Positions 1 to 8,314 are shown, counted from the first letter of the stretch. The stretch is DNA of 34,984 nt from Thermoleophilia bacterium (GCA_020438485.1 JAGQUM010000050.1:1-34984), one strand, 5' to 3'. Program-made: numbers and translations. The notes: generated from the letters alone by a model not told the origin.

Positions 1-75
1 CGTCAGCGCGCGCAGCCGGGCGGCCGTCGTGGCCGTCCGCCACACCGCCGTGAGGCCCACGAGGCCGGCCGTCAC
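1..75 (-). CDS. Possible N-terminus of a divergent gene cut by the window edge
   Basis: Reading leftwards from a GTG at 75, the frame stays open to the window edge. It begins with a hydrophobic stretch (residues like TAGLVGLTAVW) followed by basic residues, as at the start of a membrane protein. Third positions are almost all G or C, but the plus-strand frame ending at the TAG at 80-82 uses the same wobble positions, so the strand is ambiguous. No Shine-Dalgarno sequence is visible. I cannot name a family. Confidence 0.22.
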   Translation of the reverse strand, partial: MTAGLVGLTAVWRTATTAARLRALT

Positions 76-166
76 CGGTTAGCCGTACGCGGCCCCCGGG
101 TTGTCCGCACCGCGGGCGCCCCGGGGCCGGGCACCGGACCGCGGGCCGCCGCGCCGCGAGGCGGGA

Positions 167-172
167 TAGGTT
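167..172 (+). promoter_or_regulatory. Candidate -10 box for the universal stress gene
   Basis: TAGGTT fits the TANNNT pattern and would start transcription near 179-180, just ahead of the perfect hairpin at 182-219. No clear -35 element is seen at the usual distance. This is a pattern match only. Confidence 0.3.
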
Positions 173-181
173 GACGGAAAG

Positions 182-219
182 GACCCGCCGACGCACCCCG
201 CGGGACGCGTCGGCGGGTC
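182..219 (+). promoter_or_regulatory. Perfect 13-bp hairpin in the leader of the universal stress gene
   Basis: Bases 182-194 and 207-219 are exact reverse complements around a 12-base loop. The hairpin lies between the candidate -10 box and the ribosome binding site GGGAGG (236-241) of the gene starting at 246. If transcription starts near 179 it would form at the very 5' end of the mRNA, where such stems can protect a transcript from decay. It could instead be the terminator of an upstream gene, but no T-tract follows. Confidence 0.4.
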
Positions 220-245
220 GGGCACTTCGCGAGGCGGGAGGCAGC

Positions 246-1145
246 GTGTCGGTTGAGGGCCACGACGTATCGGGCAGGGTCGTGGTGGGCCACGACGGAT
301 CCGACAACGCGATGACGGCCGTGCGCTGGGCCGCGGACTACGGCGCCCGCCTCGGCCTCGGCATCACCATCGTGCGCGCCGTGCCGGAGGTGCCCCTCCC
401 CACGCGGACGGGCGTCTACCGCGCCCTTCGCCACGGCCTCGACTTCGGCGAGCGCATCGAGCGGATCGCGCGAGACCACCTGGCCGAGGCGGCCGCGGCG
501 GCGGCCGAGGCGGCGCCCGGCGCCGACGTCGACACGGCGCTGATCGCGGGCGACTCGGCGGGGGTGCTGGCGGACCTCACCCATCGCGCGGCCGCCGTCG
601 CCCTGGGACGCTCCGGCGCCACCGGGATGAGGGGCGCCCGCGAGGCGCTGGTCGGCGGGACCGCGATCGCCACCGTCCACCACGCGCACGGGCCCGTGAT
701 CGTGGTGCCGCCCGGCTGCGCGTCCGTGGCCGACGGCCCGGTGGTCGTCGGCCTCGACGACGCCGAGAACGCCGGGGGCCTTGCCGCGACGGCGCGCGAC
801 GCGGCCGACGGCCTCGACCGCCCGCTCGTCGCCGTGCACGTGGTCGATATCGACGCTGCGCTGGGCGTGGACTGGGTGGGCTTCGGGCTCGCCGAGCAGC
901 AGCGGATGGAGGACGACTACGCACGGCGCCTGCCGGACGTGACGGGCGTCGCCGCGCGCGGGGGGACGGAGCACCGGGTGCTGGCGGGCCGGGCCGAGCA
1001 GGTCCTCGGGGAGCTGTCGCGCACGGCGGCGCTCGTGGTGGTCGGCAGCCGGGGCCGCGGCGGGTTCGCGGGGCTGCTGCTGGGCAGCGTCAGCCGCGCG
1101 GTGCTGAGCCACGCGGAGTGCCCCACCCTCGTGGTGCGCGCCTGA
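246..1145 (+). CDS. Tandem universal stress protein (UspA family)
   Basis: A cytoplasmic protein of 299 residues with two Usp domains, about residues 9-150 and 160-299. The first opens with RVVVGHDGSDNA and the second with PVVVGLDD, both the usual first strand of the fold. The second domain keeps an ATP-binding loop near its end (GSRGRGGFAG...LGSVS). The matching loop of the first domain (LGRSGATGMRGA) is degenerate, so probably only one site binds nucleotide. GTG 246 is chosen because GGGAGG at 236-241 sits four bases upstream; an in-frame TTG at 171 would add a basic, hairpin-encoded extension. Tandem Usps are common in actinobacteria and linked to dormancy and stress survival. The specific signal is unknown. 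Confidence 0.88.
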   Translation: MSVEGHDVSGRVVVGHDGSDNAMTAVRWAADYGARLGLGITIVRAVPEVPLPTRTGVYRALRHGLDFGERIERIARDHLAEAAAAAAEAAPGADVDTALIAGDSAGVLADLTHRAAAVALGRSGATGMRGAREALVGGTAIATVHHAHGPVIVVPPGCASVADGPVVVGLDDAENAGGLAATARDAADGLDRPLVAVHVVDIDAALGVDWVGFGLAEQQRMEDDYARRLPDVTGVAARGGTEHRVLAGRAEQVLGELSRTAALVVVGSRGRGGFAGLLLGSVSRAVLSHAECPTLVVRA

Positions 1146-1148
1146 GAG

Positions 1149-1189
1149 CCCGCCTCATCCGGCGGGCGCGCCGCGCGGCATGAGGCGGG
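1149..1189 (+). terminator. Inverted repeat after the universal stress gene
   Basis: Bases 1149-1158 and 1180-1189 are exact 10-base reverse complements separated by 21 GC-rich bases. They start three bases after the stop codon. There is no T-tract. The element also ends six bases before the candidate -10 box of yaaA, so it could act as an operator instead. Confidence 0.4.
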
Positions 1190-1194
1190 TGCGC

Positions 1195-1200
1195 TATACA
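1195..1200 (+). promoter_or_regulatory. Candidate -10 box of a leaderless yaaA transcript
   Basis: TATACA is followed by seven bases and then ATG 1208, so transcription would begin at or next to the start codon. No Shine-Dalgarno sequence lies before ATG 1208, which fits. This supports ATG 1208 over GTG 1202. Confidence 0.4.
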
Positions 1201-1207
1201 CGTGGCC

Positions 1208-1984
1208 ATGCTCGCGGTCCTGTCCCCCGCGAAGTCGCTCGACTTCGACTCGCCACCGGCCACGTCCAAGGAGGCCACGCGCCCCCGCATGCCCGGCCGC
1301 ACCGCGGAGCTGGTCGGCGTGATGGCGGGCAAGACCCCGGACGAGATCCGGCGCCTCATGCGCGTCTCGCCCGCCCTGGCCCGGCTCAACGCCGACCGGT
1401 ACGCGGGATGGGACGACGCCGAGGCGCGCCCCGCGATACTCGCGTTCGACGGCGACGTGTACCGCGGCATGGACGCCCCCGCCACGTTCGACACGCGCGA
1501 CTACACCCGCGCCCAGAAGACCGTGCGGATCCTCAGCGGCCTCTACGGCGTGCTGCGCCCCATGGACGCCATCCGCCCGTACCGGCTGGAGATGGGCACG
1601 GCGCTGGCCACGGGGCGCGGCGACGACCTCTACGCGTTCTGGGGCGACGCGATCACCGACGCGCTGCGGGCCGACGTGGACGAGAGCCCGGGCGCCGACG
1701 TGCTGGTGAACCTGGCCTCACGGGAGTACTTCGCGGCCGTCCGCCCGGACGTCCTCGGCAGGCGGGTGGTGGCACCGGTGTTCCTCGACGCAAAGGGCGA
1801 CGGCGAGCCGAGGATCGTGGCCTTTCACGCCAAGCGGGCCCGCGGGGCGATGGCGGGATGGATGGTGCGCGAGCGCGTCGACCGCCCCTCTCACCTGCCC
1901 GGCTTCGACGGCTTGGGGTACGCGCACGACCCGGAGCGGTCCGCGCCCGACGCCCCCGCGTTCGTGCGGCGCCACCCGGGGTAG
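1208..1984 (+). CDS. yaaA: Peroxide stress protein YaaA (DUF328/UPF0246)
   Basis: A cytoplasmic protein of 258 residues, the normal length for YaaA. It starts with the family signature MLAVLSPAKSLDF and keeps the YxGLYGVLRPMD-type block (here SGLYGVLRPMDAIRPYR) and the conserved NLAS(R)EYF segment. In E. coli YaaA lowers free iron and limits DNA and protein oxidation during hydrogen peroxide stress, and a DNA-binding fold has been reported for the family. ATG 1208 is preferred to GTG 1202 because homologues start at this methionine. The stop is five bases before the nitrilase-family gene, so the two are probably co-transcribed. The promoter may be leaderless. Confidence 0.9.
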   Translation: MLAVLSPAKSLDFDSPPATSKEATRPRMPGRTAELVGVMAGKTPDEIRRLMRVSPALARLNADRYAGWDDAEARPAILAFDGDVYRGMDAPATFDTRDYTRAQKTVRILSGLYGVLRPMDAIRPYRLEMGTALATGRGDDLYAFWGDAITDALRADVDESPGADVLVNLASREYFAAVRPDVLGRRVVAPVFLDAKGDGEPRIVAFHAKRARGAMAGWMVRERVDRPSHLPGFDGLGYAHDPERSAPDAPAFVRRHPG

Positions 1985-1989
1985 GCCGC

Positions 1990-2823
1990 GTGCCCGTCGT
2001 CCGCATCGCGCTGGCCAACATCCCGCCGCCAACGTTCCCGGCCGACGCGACACGGCGCGCGGTCGCCGCCGTTGCCGACGCCGGGGCGGCCGGCGCGCTG
2101 GTGGTGTGCCTGCCCGAGGCGTACGTCCCCGGCTACCGCTACCCCGACCAGCCGTCGCCGCTGGTGGACGCCGCGTCCCTCGAGGGCGCCTGGCGCCGCG
2201 TGCGCGACGCGGCGGCCGCGGCCCGCACCGCGGTGGTCCTGGGCACCGAGCGCCTCGACCCCGGCGGGCCCCGCCTGGCGGCCCTCGTCATCGACCGCGA
2301 CGGGTCGGTGCTGGGCTGGCAGGACAAGGCACAGCTCGACCCCAGCGAGGACGCCGGCTACGCGCCGGGCGACGGACACCGGCACGTGTTCACCGTCGGC
2401 CCGCTGCGGTTCGGCGTGGCGATCTGCCACGAAGGCTGGCGGTATCCCGAGACGGTGCGCGCCGCCGCCCGGGCGGGTGCGCACGTGGTGTTCCATCCAC
2501 ACGTGCACGAGGGCGACCCGGGCGGGTACGCGCCCGCGACGTTCTGCGACCCCGCGAACACGTTCCACGAGAAGGCCCTGCTGTGCCGCGCGGCCGAGAA
2601 CACCGTGTACGTCGCCAGCGTCAACGTCGCGTCGCCGGGCTCGGGCACCACGTCGGCCGTGATCCGGCCCGACGGCTCGGTGCAGTGCTGGCAGCCGTAC
2701 GGGGTGGAGGGGCTGCTGGTCGCCGACATCGACACGGCGACGGCGACGGGCCTGCTGGCCCACCGCTGCCGGGCACCGTACCCGGTAACCGGCACGCCTC
2801 CGCGCCGGTCCTCCGTGGCATGA
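1990..2823 (+). CDS. Carbon-nitrogen hydrolase (nitrilase superfamily)
   Basis: A 277-residue enzyme of the CN-hydrolase family, which cleaves or forms amide bonds through a Glu-Lys-Cys triad. All three are visible: Glu43 in LPEAYVPG, Lys113 in WQDKAQL and Cys146 in ICHEGWRYPE. The length and the ICHEGWRYPE block suit an amidase or omega-amidase-like branch, but the substrate cannot be read from sequence. No signal peptide is seen, so it should be cytoplasmic. The GTG start follows yaaA by five bases without a strong ribosome binding site. Its TGA overlaps the ATG of the next gene (ATGA at 2820), implying translational coupling. Confidence 0.85.
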   Translation: MPVVRIALANIPPPTFPADATRRAVAAVADAGAAGALVVCLPEAYVPGYRYPDQPSPLVDAASLEGAWRRVRDAAAAARTAVVLGTERLDPGGPRLAALVIDRDGSVLGWQDKAQLDPSEDAGYAPGDGHRHVFTVGPLRFGVAICHEGWRYPETVRAAARAGAHVVFHPHVHEGDPGGYAPATFCDPANTFHEKALLCRAAENTVYVASVNVASPGSGTTSAVIRPDGSVQCWQPYGVEGLLVADIDTATATGLLAHRCRAPYPVTGTPPRRSSVA

Positions 2824-3305
2824 AGCGATTCCTCGTCGTCCCCGCCGCCGTCGCGTGCGCCCTGGCCGCGACCGCGTGCTCGAAGTCCCTCAACACCGAC
2901 AACGCCGAGTCGTTCATCCGCACCGAGCTGGCCAAGCAGGGAGAGACGGAGGTGGCGTCGGTCGACTGCCCCGATCGCGAGGCGAAGTCCGGCGACACCT
3001 TCACGTGCACGGCCCACGCCCCGGACGGCACCCGCATGACGGTGGACGTCACCCAGACCAGCGACGACGGGCGCATCACGTTCACGGCGCCCGTGCTGCA
3101 CATCCGGTCGGCCGAGGACGAGATGGCGCGGCAGATCGCCGCGCAGACCGGGGCGGACGCCGTCACGGTCGACTGCCCCGACCTCGTCACCGTCGAGGCG
3201 GGGCGCGCGTTCGCATGCAGGGGCGCCGCCGGCGGCGAGACGTTCACGGTCAACGCGACAATGACGAACTCGACCGGCGCGTTCACGTTCTCGACCTCGA
3301 GATAG
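2820..3305 (+). CDS. Lipoprotein with two DUF4333 repeats
   Basis: A 161-residue protein with a basic start (MKRF), a hydrophobic stretch and a cysteine at residue 20 (ATAC-S), a plausible lipobox, so it is probably anchored on the outer face of the membrane. After it come two similar modules, about residues 24-88 and 95-161. Each has a VDCPD motif followed about 10-13 residues later by F-x-C (TFTCTA; AFACRG), the paired-cysteine pattern of DUF4333. The two cysteines of each module probably form a disulfide. DUF4333 has no established biochemical role; it is frequent in actinobacterial lipoproteins. It overlaps the nitrilase gene by four bases and ends a three-gene run from yaaA. Confidence 0.8.
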   Translation: MKRFLVVPAAVACALAATACSKSLNTDNAESFIRTELAKQGETEVASVDCPDREAKSGDTFTCTAHAPDGTRMTVDVTQTSDDGRITFTAPVLHIRSAEDEMARQIAAQTGADAVTVDCPDLVTVEAGRAFACRGAAGGETFTVNATMTNSTGAFTFSTSR

Positions 3306-3344
3306 CCGGGGACACGCGAGCGCCCGGGGCGGTCTCGAGCGATA

Positions 3345-3356
3345 ACCGGCGCCGGT
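3345..3356. other. 12-bp perfect palindrome between convergent genes
   Basis: ACCGGCGCCGGT lies in the 112-base gap between the DUF4333 lipoprotein and the marR-like gene, whose ends face each other. It might help end transcription on both strands, but the stem would be short and there is no T-tract. I see nothing else in this gap. Confidence 0.25.
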
Positions 3357-3417
3357 GGGACGCGGTTCGTGCCGGCGACGCAACCGGCCCCACGGGCGGC
3401 ACGGGAATGGCGCGCGG

Positions 3418-3918
3418 TCAGCCGTCCCCGTCCAGCGCCCGCGGTGCGCCCCGCAGACCAGGGTGCACCCCCGGCGTGAGCCCCTGCGCGGCGGCGACCC
3501 CCCGGAGCGCCCGCACGAGCGCCGCCCGCTCGCCGGCCGACAGGCCGCGCGTGAAGGCCCGCTCCTGCTCCCGGCCGGCGGCCGCCACGCTCGCGAGCGC
3601 CTCCCGCCCGGCCGGGGTCAGCTCCAGCACGTAGGCGCGGCGATCGGCCGGGCGGCGCTCGCGGGACACCAGGCCCCGTTCCTCCAGCCCCCCCACGACC
3701 GCGACGAGGCGGGTGGCATGGACGTCCAGCGCGTCGGCCAGGGCGCGCTGGCTGCGGGGCTCGCCGCCGCCCAGGGCCCGCAGCACCCCCGCCTCGGCGG
3801 GCGTGATCCCCAGCGGCCGCAGGCGGCGGGCGAACTCCCTCCCCGCCAGGGCACCCAGCTGGGACAGGAGGAACGCGACGCTGCCGTCCTGCGGCATGCC
3901 CGGGGACGAATCGGCCAT
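3418..3918 (-). CDS. MarR-family transcriptional regulator
   Basis: A 166-residue winged-helix repressor. After a short tail it has a dimerisation helix (VAFLLSQLGALAGREFARRL), a helix-turn-helix (ITPAEAGVLRALGGG ... SQRALADALDVHATRLV) and the wing with the MarR signature RERRPADRRAYVLELTPAGREAL. MarR proteins bind DNA as dimers and are released by small aromatic or oxidised ligands. It is divergent from the SDR gene, the usual arrangement of a MarR protein with its target. ATG 3918 gives the expected length; an upstream in-frame start at 3963 would place coding sequence across the shared promoter. The C-terminus after about residue 150 is Pro/Gly-rich and probably disordered. Confidence 0.9.
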   Translation of the reverse strand: MADSSPGMPQDGSVAFLLSQLGALAGREFARRLRPLGITPAEAGVLRALGGGEPRSQRALADALDVHATRLVAVVGGLEERGLVSRERRPADRRAYVLELTPAGREALASVAAAGREQERAFTRGLSAGERAALVRALRGVAAAQGLTPGVHPGLRGAPRALDGDG

Positions 3919-3942
3919 CGCCGCGAATGGTACTACACGGCG

Positions 3943-3979
3943 TGCAATCATTGACATCTGCAATCGTTACTCGTATCTT
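3943..3979 (+). promoter_or_regulatory. Sigma70-like promoter and possible MarR operator for the SDR gene
   Basis: TTGACA (3951-3956), a 17-base spacer and TATCTT (3974-3979) form a near-consensus promoter reading towards the SDR gene. The region is clearly more AT-rich than its surroundings. Two direct repeats TGCAATC (3943-3949 and 3959-3965) flank the -35 box, and CAATCATTG is a small palindrome overlapping it. Binding of the MarR protein here would block the promoter; that is inference from position. Confidence 0.6.
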
Positions 3980-4013
3980 CGAATCCGACCGGAGGCACGG
4001 AACGGAGGAAACG

Positions 4014-4820
4014 ATGAACCGCACCCTCGACGGGAAGGTCGCGATCGTGACCGGCGCCAGCCGCGGCATCGGCGAGGCCATCGCCCGCGACATGGCGGCC
4101 CGCGGCGCCGCCGTCGTACTGGCCGCCCGCGGCGCCCTCGCGGTGGACGCCGTCGCGCGCGACATCGCGGACGCGGGCGGCACTGCCGCGTGCGTGGCCA
4201 CCGACGTCGCCCGCGCCGGCGAAGTCGAGCGCATGGTCGCGACCGCGATCGAGCACTTCGGCCGCCTGGACGTGGCCGTGAACAACGCCGCGGGCGGCGG
4301 CCACGGCCCCACGCCGCTGCCCGACGTCGACGACGAGGCCTTCCGCGACGCGCTGGACGTGACGCTGGTGGGGGTGTTCCTGTGCCTGCGCCGCGAGATG
4401 GCGGCGATGCGCGACGGAGGGGCGATCGTGAACATCGGCTCCACCGCCGGCCTGGAGGGCGTGGGCGGCATGGCGGGCTACGTCACCGCCAAGCACGGGC
4501 TTGAGGGCCTCACACGGGTGGCCGCGCTCGACGGCGCCGCGCGGGGCATCCGGGTGAACGCGGTCGCCCCTGGCCCCATCCTCACGGGCCACCTGGAGCG
4601 GGCGGGCGAGCGGGCCCGGCTCGGGGCGGCGCGGGCCGTCCCGCTGGGCCGTGTCGGCCGCCCCGGCGAGGTCGCCGCCGCCGTCGCGTGGTTGTGCTCG
4701 GACGAGGCGTCGTTCGTGACGGGCGCGACGCTGGCGGTGGACGGCGGCAAGACCGCGGGCGTGCCGCCGTTCGCCGCGCCGGCTCAGCCGCCGGCAGCCA
4801 CCTCGCGAAACACCGCGTAG
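4014..4820 (+). CDS. Short-chain dehydrogenase/reductase (SDR family)
   Basis: A 268-residue classical SDR. It shows the cofactor motif TGASRGIG near residues 14-21, NNAAG for the central sheet, the catalytic Ser in NIGSTAG, the YxxxK pair in YVTAK, and the PG motif after the active site. Such enzymes reduce or oxidise carbonyl or hydroxyl groups with NAD(P)(H). The substrate is not evident; 3-oxoacyl reductase-like or glucose dehydrogenase-like roles are both possible. ATG 4014 has a strong ribosome binding site (GGAGG at 4004-4008). Regulation by the divergent MarR protein is likely. The last 37 bases overlap the end of the convergent lipoprotein gene on the other strand. Confidence 0.92.
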   Translation: MNRTLDGKVAIVTGASRGIGEAIARDMAARGAAVVLAARGALAVDAVARDIADAGGTAACVATDVARAGEVERMVATAIEHFGRLDVAVNNAAGGGHGPTPLPDVDDEAFRDALDVTLVGVFLCLRREMAAMRDGGAIVNIGSTAGLEGVGGMAGYVTAKHGLEGLTRVAALDGAARGIRVNAVAPGPILTGHLERAGERARLGAARAVPLGRVGRPGEVAAAVAWLCSDEASFVTGATLAVDGGKTAGVPPFAAPAQPPAATSRNTA

Positions 4821-5971
4821 CTGGGCTTCTCAGACCCGTCCACGCGCAGCAGGCCCGCGGGCCAGTTGGGGTTGTCCTGGAGGTTGAACCACACGACGGC
4901 CTTCAGACGCCGGTCGCGTACGACCTCGAGTCCGAAGATGTCGCGCACGTACCGGGCCTGATCGTCCTCGCTGACGGCCACCTTGCGGTACGGGGTGGGC
5001 GCGGTCGTGTAGCCGGCCTCGGTGATGTACACCGGCACACCGGGCTTCCACCCGTCGGCGGCCTCCATGAGCTGAGGCAGAGTGGCCCAACTGGGCACCG
5101 CAGGCGTGACGTCGCGGGGCGCGGAGGCCGGGTAGATGTGCTGCGAGTACGCGTCGCCGGGAACGTCGTTCGCGGCGAGAGCGGCCACCCAGTCGCGGGC
5201 ACCCACGCCACCGGGACCCGTCTTGCCGCGCGGCCCGGTGGCACCCACGAGCACGGTGGCGTCGTGGGCGCCGTGGTCGTGCACAGCCGGGTACGCGGCG
5301 CGCACCAGTCCGGCATACGCGGCGGTCCAGGCCTTCGCGCCCCCCTCGGGCTTGAGATACAGAGACAGGTTGGGCTCGTTCCACACCTCCCACAGCCGCA
5401 CCGCCGGAAGGCGTTCCCCACCGGCCGACGAGCGCCCCGAGTAGCGGGTGGCGAGCGCCGTCATAAACGCGCCGTAGGCGGCCGGGTCCGGAGGCCTGCT
5501 GTTGTACGGCATGGTGGGCGTCACGGTGGTGCCGCCCGACGCCCACGCCGGGGCGTTGAACACCGCCAGCAGCGGCTCGATGCCGGCCGCGCGCAGGCCC
5601 CGGACGATGGCGTCGAGGCGCGCGAAGCGGTAGCGGGGATCCTCGGGGTCGGTGGGGTCCGCGGGGGGGTCCGGGGCGATGTCCTTCCAGAACACGTCGA
5701 CGCGGGCCAGGCGGGCGCCGGTCGCGGCGATCATCCGCACGCGCTCGGCCGGGACCGCGTCGGCGTTCACCAGCCGGTCGTCCTGCACTCCGACGATCGG
5801 CATGTGGCCGGTGGCGACGGTGGGCAGCTGTGCCGTGATGGTGCCGTCTCCGGAACCCTCGGAGCCCGAGCAGGCCACGAGGAGCGCCGCCGCCAGGGTG
5901 AGCGCCACCAGCGCGGCCGCGTGCGCCCACGTGCGGCGGGGCCGGCGCCCGGTGTGTCCTGGGCTGGTCAT
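4784..5971 (-). CDS. Glycosidase-like lipoprotein (clan GH-A type TIM barrel)
   Basis: A 395-residue protein. It starts with a basic, twin-arginine-like region, a hydrophobic helix and the lipobox LVAC with Cys34, so it is probably a surface lipoprotein. The mature part resembles GH39/GH5-type barrels: an early strand (RLARVDVFWKDI), the acid/base motif WNEPN with Glu199 and a probable nucleophile Glu318 in ITEAGYTT, plus HIYPAS between them. It should act on a beta-linked glycan outside the cell; the sugar is unknown. The start follows the MMPL gene by 11 bases, so it is the last gene of the dsbB-mmpL operon. The open frame continues upstream but the lipoprotein signal fixes the start at 5971. 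Confidence 0.82.
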   Translation of the reverse strand: MTSPGHTGRRPRRTWAHAAALVALTLAAALLVACSGSEGSGDGTITAQLPTVATGHMPIVGVQDDRLVNADAVPAERVRMIAATGARLARVDVFWKDIAPDPPADPTDPEDPRYRFARLDAIVRGLRAAGIEPLLAVFNAPAWASGGTTVTPTMPYNSRPPDPAAYGAFMTALATRYSGRSSAGGERLPAVRLWEVWNEPNLSLYLKPEGGAKAWTAAYAGLVRAAYPAVHDHGAHDATVLVGATGPRGKTGPGGVGARDWVAALAANDVPGDAYSQHIYPASAPRDVTPAVPSWATLPQLMEAADGWKPGVPVYITEAGYTTAPTPYRKVAVSEDDQARYVRDIFGLEVVRDRRLKAVVWFNLQDNPNWPAGLLRVDGSEKPSYAVFREVAAGG

Positions 5972-5982
5972 GGGACGGGATG

Positions 5983-8304
5983 CTAGCCCGCGTGCCTCTC
6001 CCCGCGCAGCGTGAGCAGCATAGGCATGATGAGGGGCCTCACCAGCAGGGTGTCGACGAGCGCGCCGCCGGACATGACCACCGCGAACTGGCGGAAGCTG
6101 TCGAGGGGGACCAGCGCGAGCGTGGCGAACGTCGCGGCGAGCACGACCCCCACCACGGCCACGGTGGGCCCGGCGGTCGCCACCACCTCCGCCGCGAGTG
6201 CGTCGCCCCGGGCCCCACGGGCGCGCGCGGCGAGCGCGGCGCGGCCCACCAGCACCCCGTAGTCGACCCCGATGCTCAGCAGCAGCACGGCCGCGGCGAC
6301 GGGGAGGAAGAACACCAGGCCGTCCCCGGGGCCCGCCGTGACGTCGTACAGCGCCGCTGCCCCCAGCGCCGCCGCGGTGGTGAGGACGCTCAGCGCCACG
6401 ATCAGTGCCGACATCAGCAGGTCGCGTAGGAACACCGTGAGCACCCCGAGCTGGAGCGGCACCAACACCAGCAGAATCCGGACGAGGTCGCGATCCAGGC
6501 CGTCGACGACCCGGGCGACGAGGGCGCTGTCGCCGGCGACGCGCACGCGCGCGCCCTCCAGGCCGGCCCTCTCGACGGCCGCGGGCAGCTCCGCGCGCAG
6601 GCGCCGCGCCGTGTCGGCGGCCGCTCCCGTGTAGGCCTCGCGGTCCAGCACCACCACCAGGCGCGCGTGGTGCCCGTCGCGGGTCACCAGCACCCCGCGC
6701 GACACGCCGGCCAGCACGTCCGACGCGGAACGGGGCCCGGCACCCGCGCGTCCGGTGGCCGGTTCCGCGTCCGCCGGAGTCGCGAGCTCGTCCTCGAGCC
6801 GCGTCACCGCGTCCCCCAGGCCCGCGCGCTCGAGCCCCGCCCGCAGCGAACCGGGGCCCAGCACGCCGGCCACGCCGGGTATCCGCTCGATCTCGCGCGT
6901 CAGCCGCACCAGGCCGGCCTCCTCGTCGTCGAGCCCCGATCCGTCCACCACCAGCAGCGTGGGCGACAGGATGCCAGCGGCGAAGGCCTCGGCGGCGTCG
7001 GTGGCGCCCCGCGCCACCTCGGAATCCGGCGGGAGGTCGGTGACCACGTTGAACCCGCCCGGGGCGGCTCGGACGAACCCGGCACACGTCACGAGCCCCA
7101 CCAGGACCGCCGCGACCAGCGTCCGGACCACGGCCCGGCGCCGTCGCAGCACGCCGAGCGTGCTCGACCGGAGGACGCCTCCCGCCATGGGGTCGGCGCG
7201 CGCGACCCGCCGGGGCCACAGGACGCGGTCGCCGCACAGCGCGACCAGGCACGGGACGAGGGCCATGGCGACGACCCCCGCCACCGCGACCGCGGCGATC
7301 AGCGCGGGGGCGAACGCCCGGATGAACCCCATGTCGGCCAGGAGCAGCGACGCGACGCCGATACCGGTGGTGAACGCTGCGGCGGCCACGGTGGGGAGCG
7401 TCTCCGCGACGGCCGAGAGCGCGGCGGTGCGGGCGTCTCGCGTGGTGGCGTGCGCGCTCCACGCCGACAGGGTGAAAAGCGCGTAGTCCGTCACGACGCC
7501 GATGGCGACCACCGTCACCACGGGCAGCACCTCGGACGGAACCGCGACGCCCAGCCACCGCGACGCCAGGGCGAGAACGTGCATCAGCAGCAGGGTCGTC
7601 ACGCCGATCGCGGCGACCACGACCAGCGGTACCGCGACGCTGCGGAACCACACCGCGGTGATCAGCACCAGGACGGCCACGGACGCGATCTCCAGCGTGT
7701 GGAGGTGATCCGCGATGATGCGCCCGCTGGCGAGCTGGGCCGGGATGCCGCCGGTGCGTGAGACCCTGCCGTCGGGGACGTCCCGCATCCGGTCGGCGTA
7801 CGTCCCGGCCGCGGCCTCGCGCGCCCGCAGGCCGGCCTCGGGACGACCCACCAGGTTGACGATGGTGGTCGTGGAGGTCTCGCGGCTGGCGGGGAAGAGC
7901 CGCGAGACGTTGCTGTAGGGCAGCGCGAGCGCGATGTCGCCCCGGCGGCGGGGGTCCTGGGCGATGCGGGAGTACGAGTACGCGCCCTGCAGGTCGCCCT
8001 CGATGGTGGACACGCGCAGGCCCGCCGGGTTGCGGCGCACCACCTGCGAGCGGGCGTTGAGCGGCACGCGAAACAGGCGCACGGCGTCCATCTCGGTCGC
8101 GATCTCGGGCGCGCCCGCCGGTGCCAGGTCGCCCAGGGACATCCCCTGATCGCCGAAGCGGGGCACGCCCACCGCGAGCAGCGCGATCAGCGCCGCCCCC
8201 CAGGCCAGGAGGATGGGGCGGTGGTGGTCGATCATGCGCCGGGCGACCAGGCGGGACCAGCGCTCACCGGGCGCGGGGTACGGCGAGAGGTTCACGCCGG
8301 ACAC
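5983..8304 (-). CDS. MMPL-family RND transporter
   Basis: An inner-membrane protein of about 773 residues with two similar halves, each having one leading helix, a large extracytoplasmic loop and a block of five further helices, as in mycobacterial MmpL proteins. Hallmark Asp-Tyr pairs for proton coupling are present in both halves: VTDYALF in the first and GVDYGVLVG in the second. The family exports lipids, glycolipids or small hydrophobic molecules. The GTG start at 8304 lies 10 bases after the stop of the dsbB-like gene, so the two are co-transcribed. A nearby in-frame GTG at 8295 is an alternative. The cargo might relate to the glycosidase-like lipoprotein encoded next, but this is only context. 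Confidence 0.9.
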   Translation of the reverse strand: MSGVNLSPYPAPGERWSRLVARRMIDHHRPILLAWGAALIALLAVGVPRFGDQGMSLGDLAPAGAPEIATEMDAVRLFRVPLNARSQVVRRNPAGLRVSTIEGDLQGAYSYSRIAQDPRRRGDIALALPYSNVSRLFPASRETSTTTIVNLVGRPEAGLRAREAAAGTYADRMRDVPDGRVSRTGGIPAQLASGRIIADHLHTLEIASVAVLVLITAVWFRSVAVPLVVVAAIGVTTLLLMHVLALASRWLGVAVPSEVLPVVTVVAIGVVTDYALFTLSAWSAHATTRDARTAALSAVAETLPTVAAAAFTTGIGVASLLLADMGFIRAFAPALIAAVAVAGVVAMALVPCLVALCGDRVLWPRRVARADPMAGGVLRSSTLGVLRRRRAVVRTLVAAVLVGLVTCAGFVRAAPGGFNVVTDLPPDSEVARGATDAAEAFAAGILSPTLLVVDGSGLDDEEAGLVRLTREIERIPGVAGVLGPGSLRAGLERAGLGDAVTRLEDELATPADAEPATGRAGAGPRSASDVLAGVSRGVLVTRDGHHARLVVVLDREAYTGAAADTARRLRAELPAAVERAGLEGARVRVAGDSALVARVVDGLDRDLVRILLVLVPLQLGVLTVFLRDLLMSALIVALSVLTTAAALGAAALYDVTAGPGDGLVFFLPVAAAVLLLSIGVDYGVLVGRAALAARARGARGDALAAEVVATAGPTVAVVGVVLAATFATLALVPLDSFRQFAVVMSGGALVDTLLVRPLIMPMLLTLRGERHAG

Positions 8305-8314
8305 CCGCCCGCGG

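Noticed and set aside
1180-1989. In-frame upstream extension of the nitrilase-family gene
   Set aside because: It overlaps yaaA in another frame and encodes Arg-rich low-complexity sequence; the family starts at GTG 1990.
5972-7651. In-frame upstream extension of the glycosidase-like lipoprotein
   Set aside because: It would run through the MMPL gene in another frame and hide the lipoprotein signal peptide that begins at 5971.
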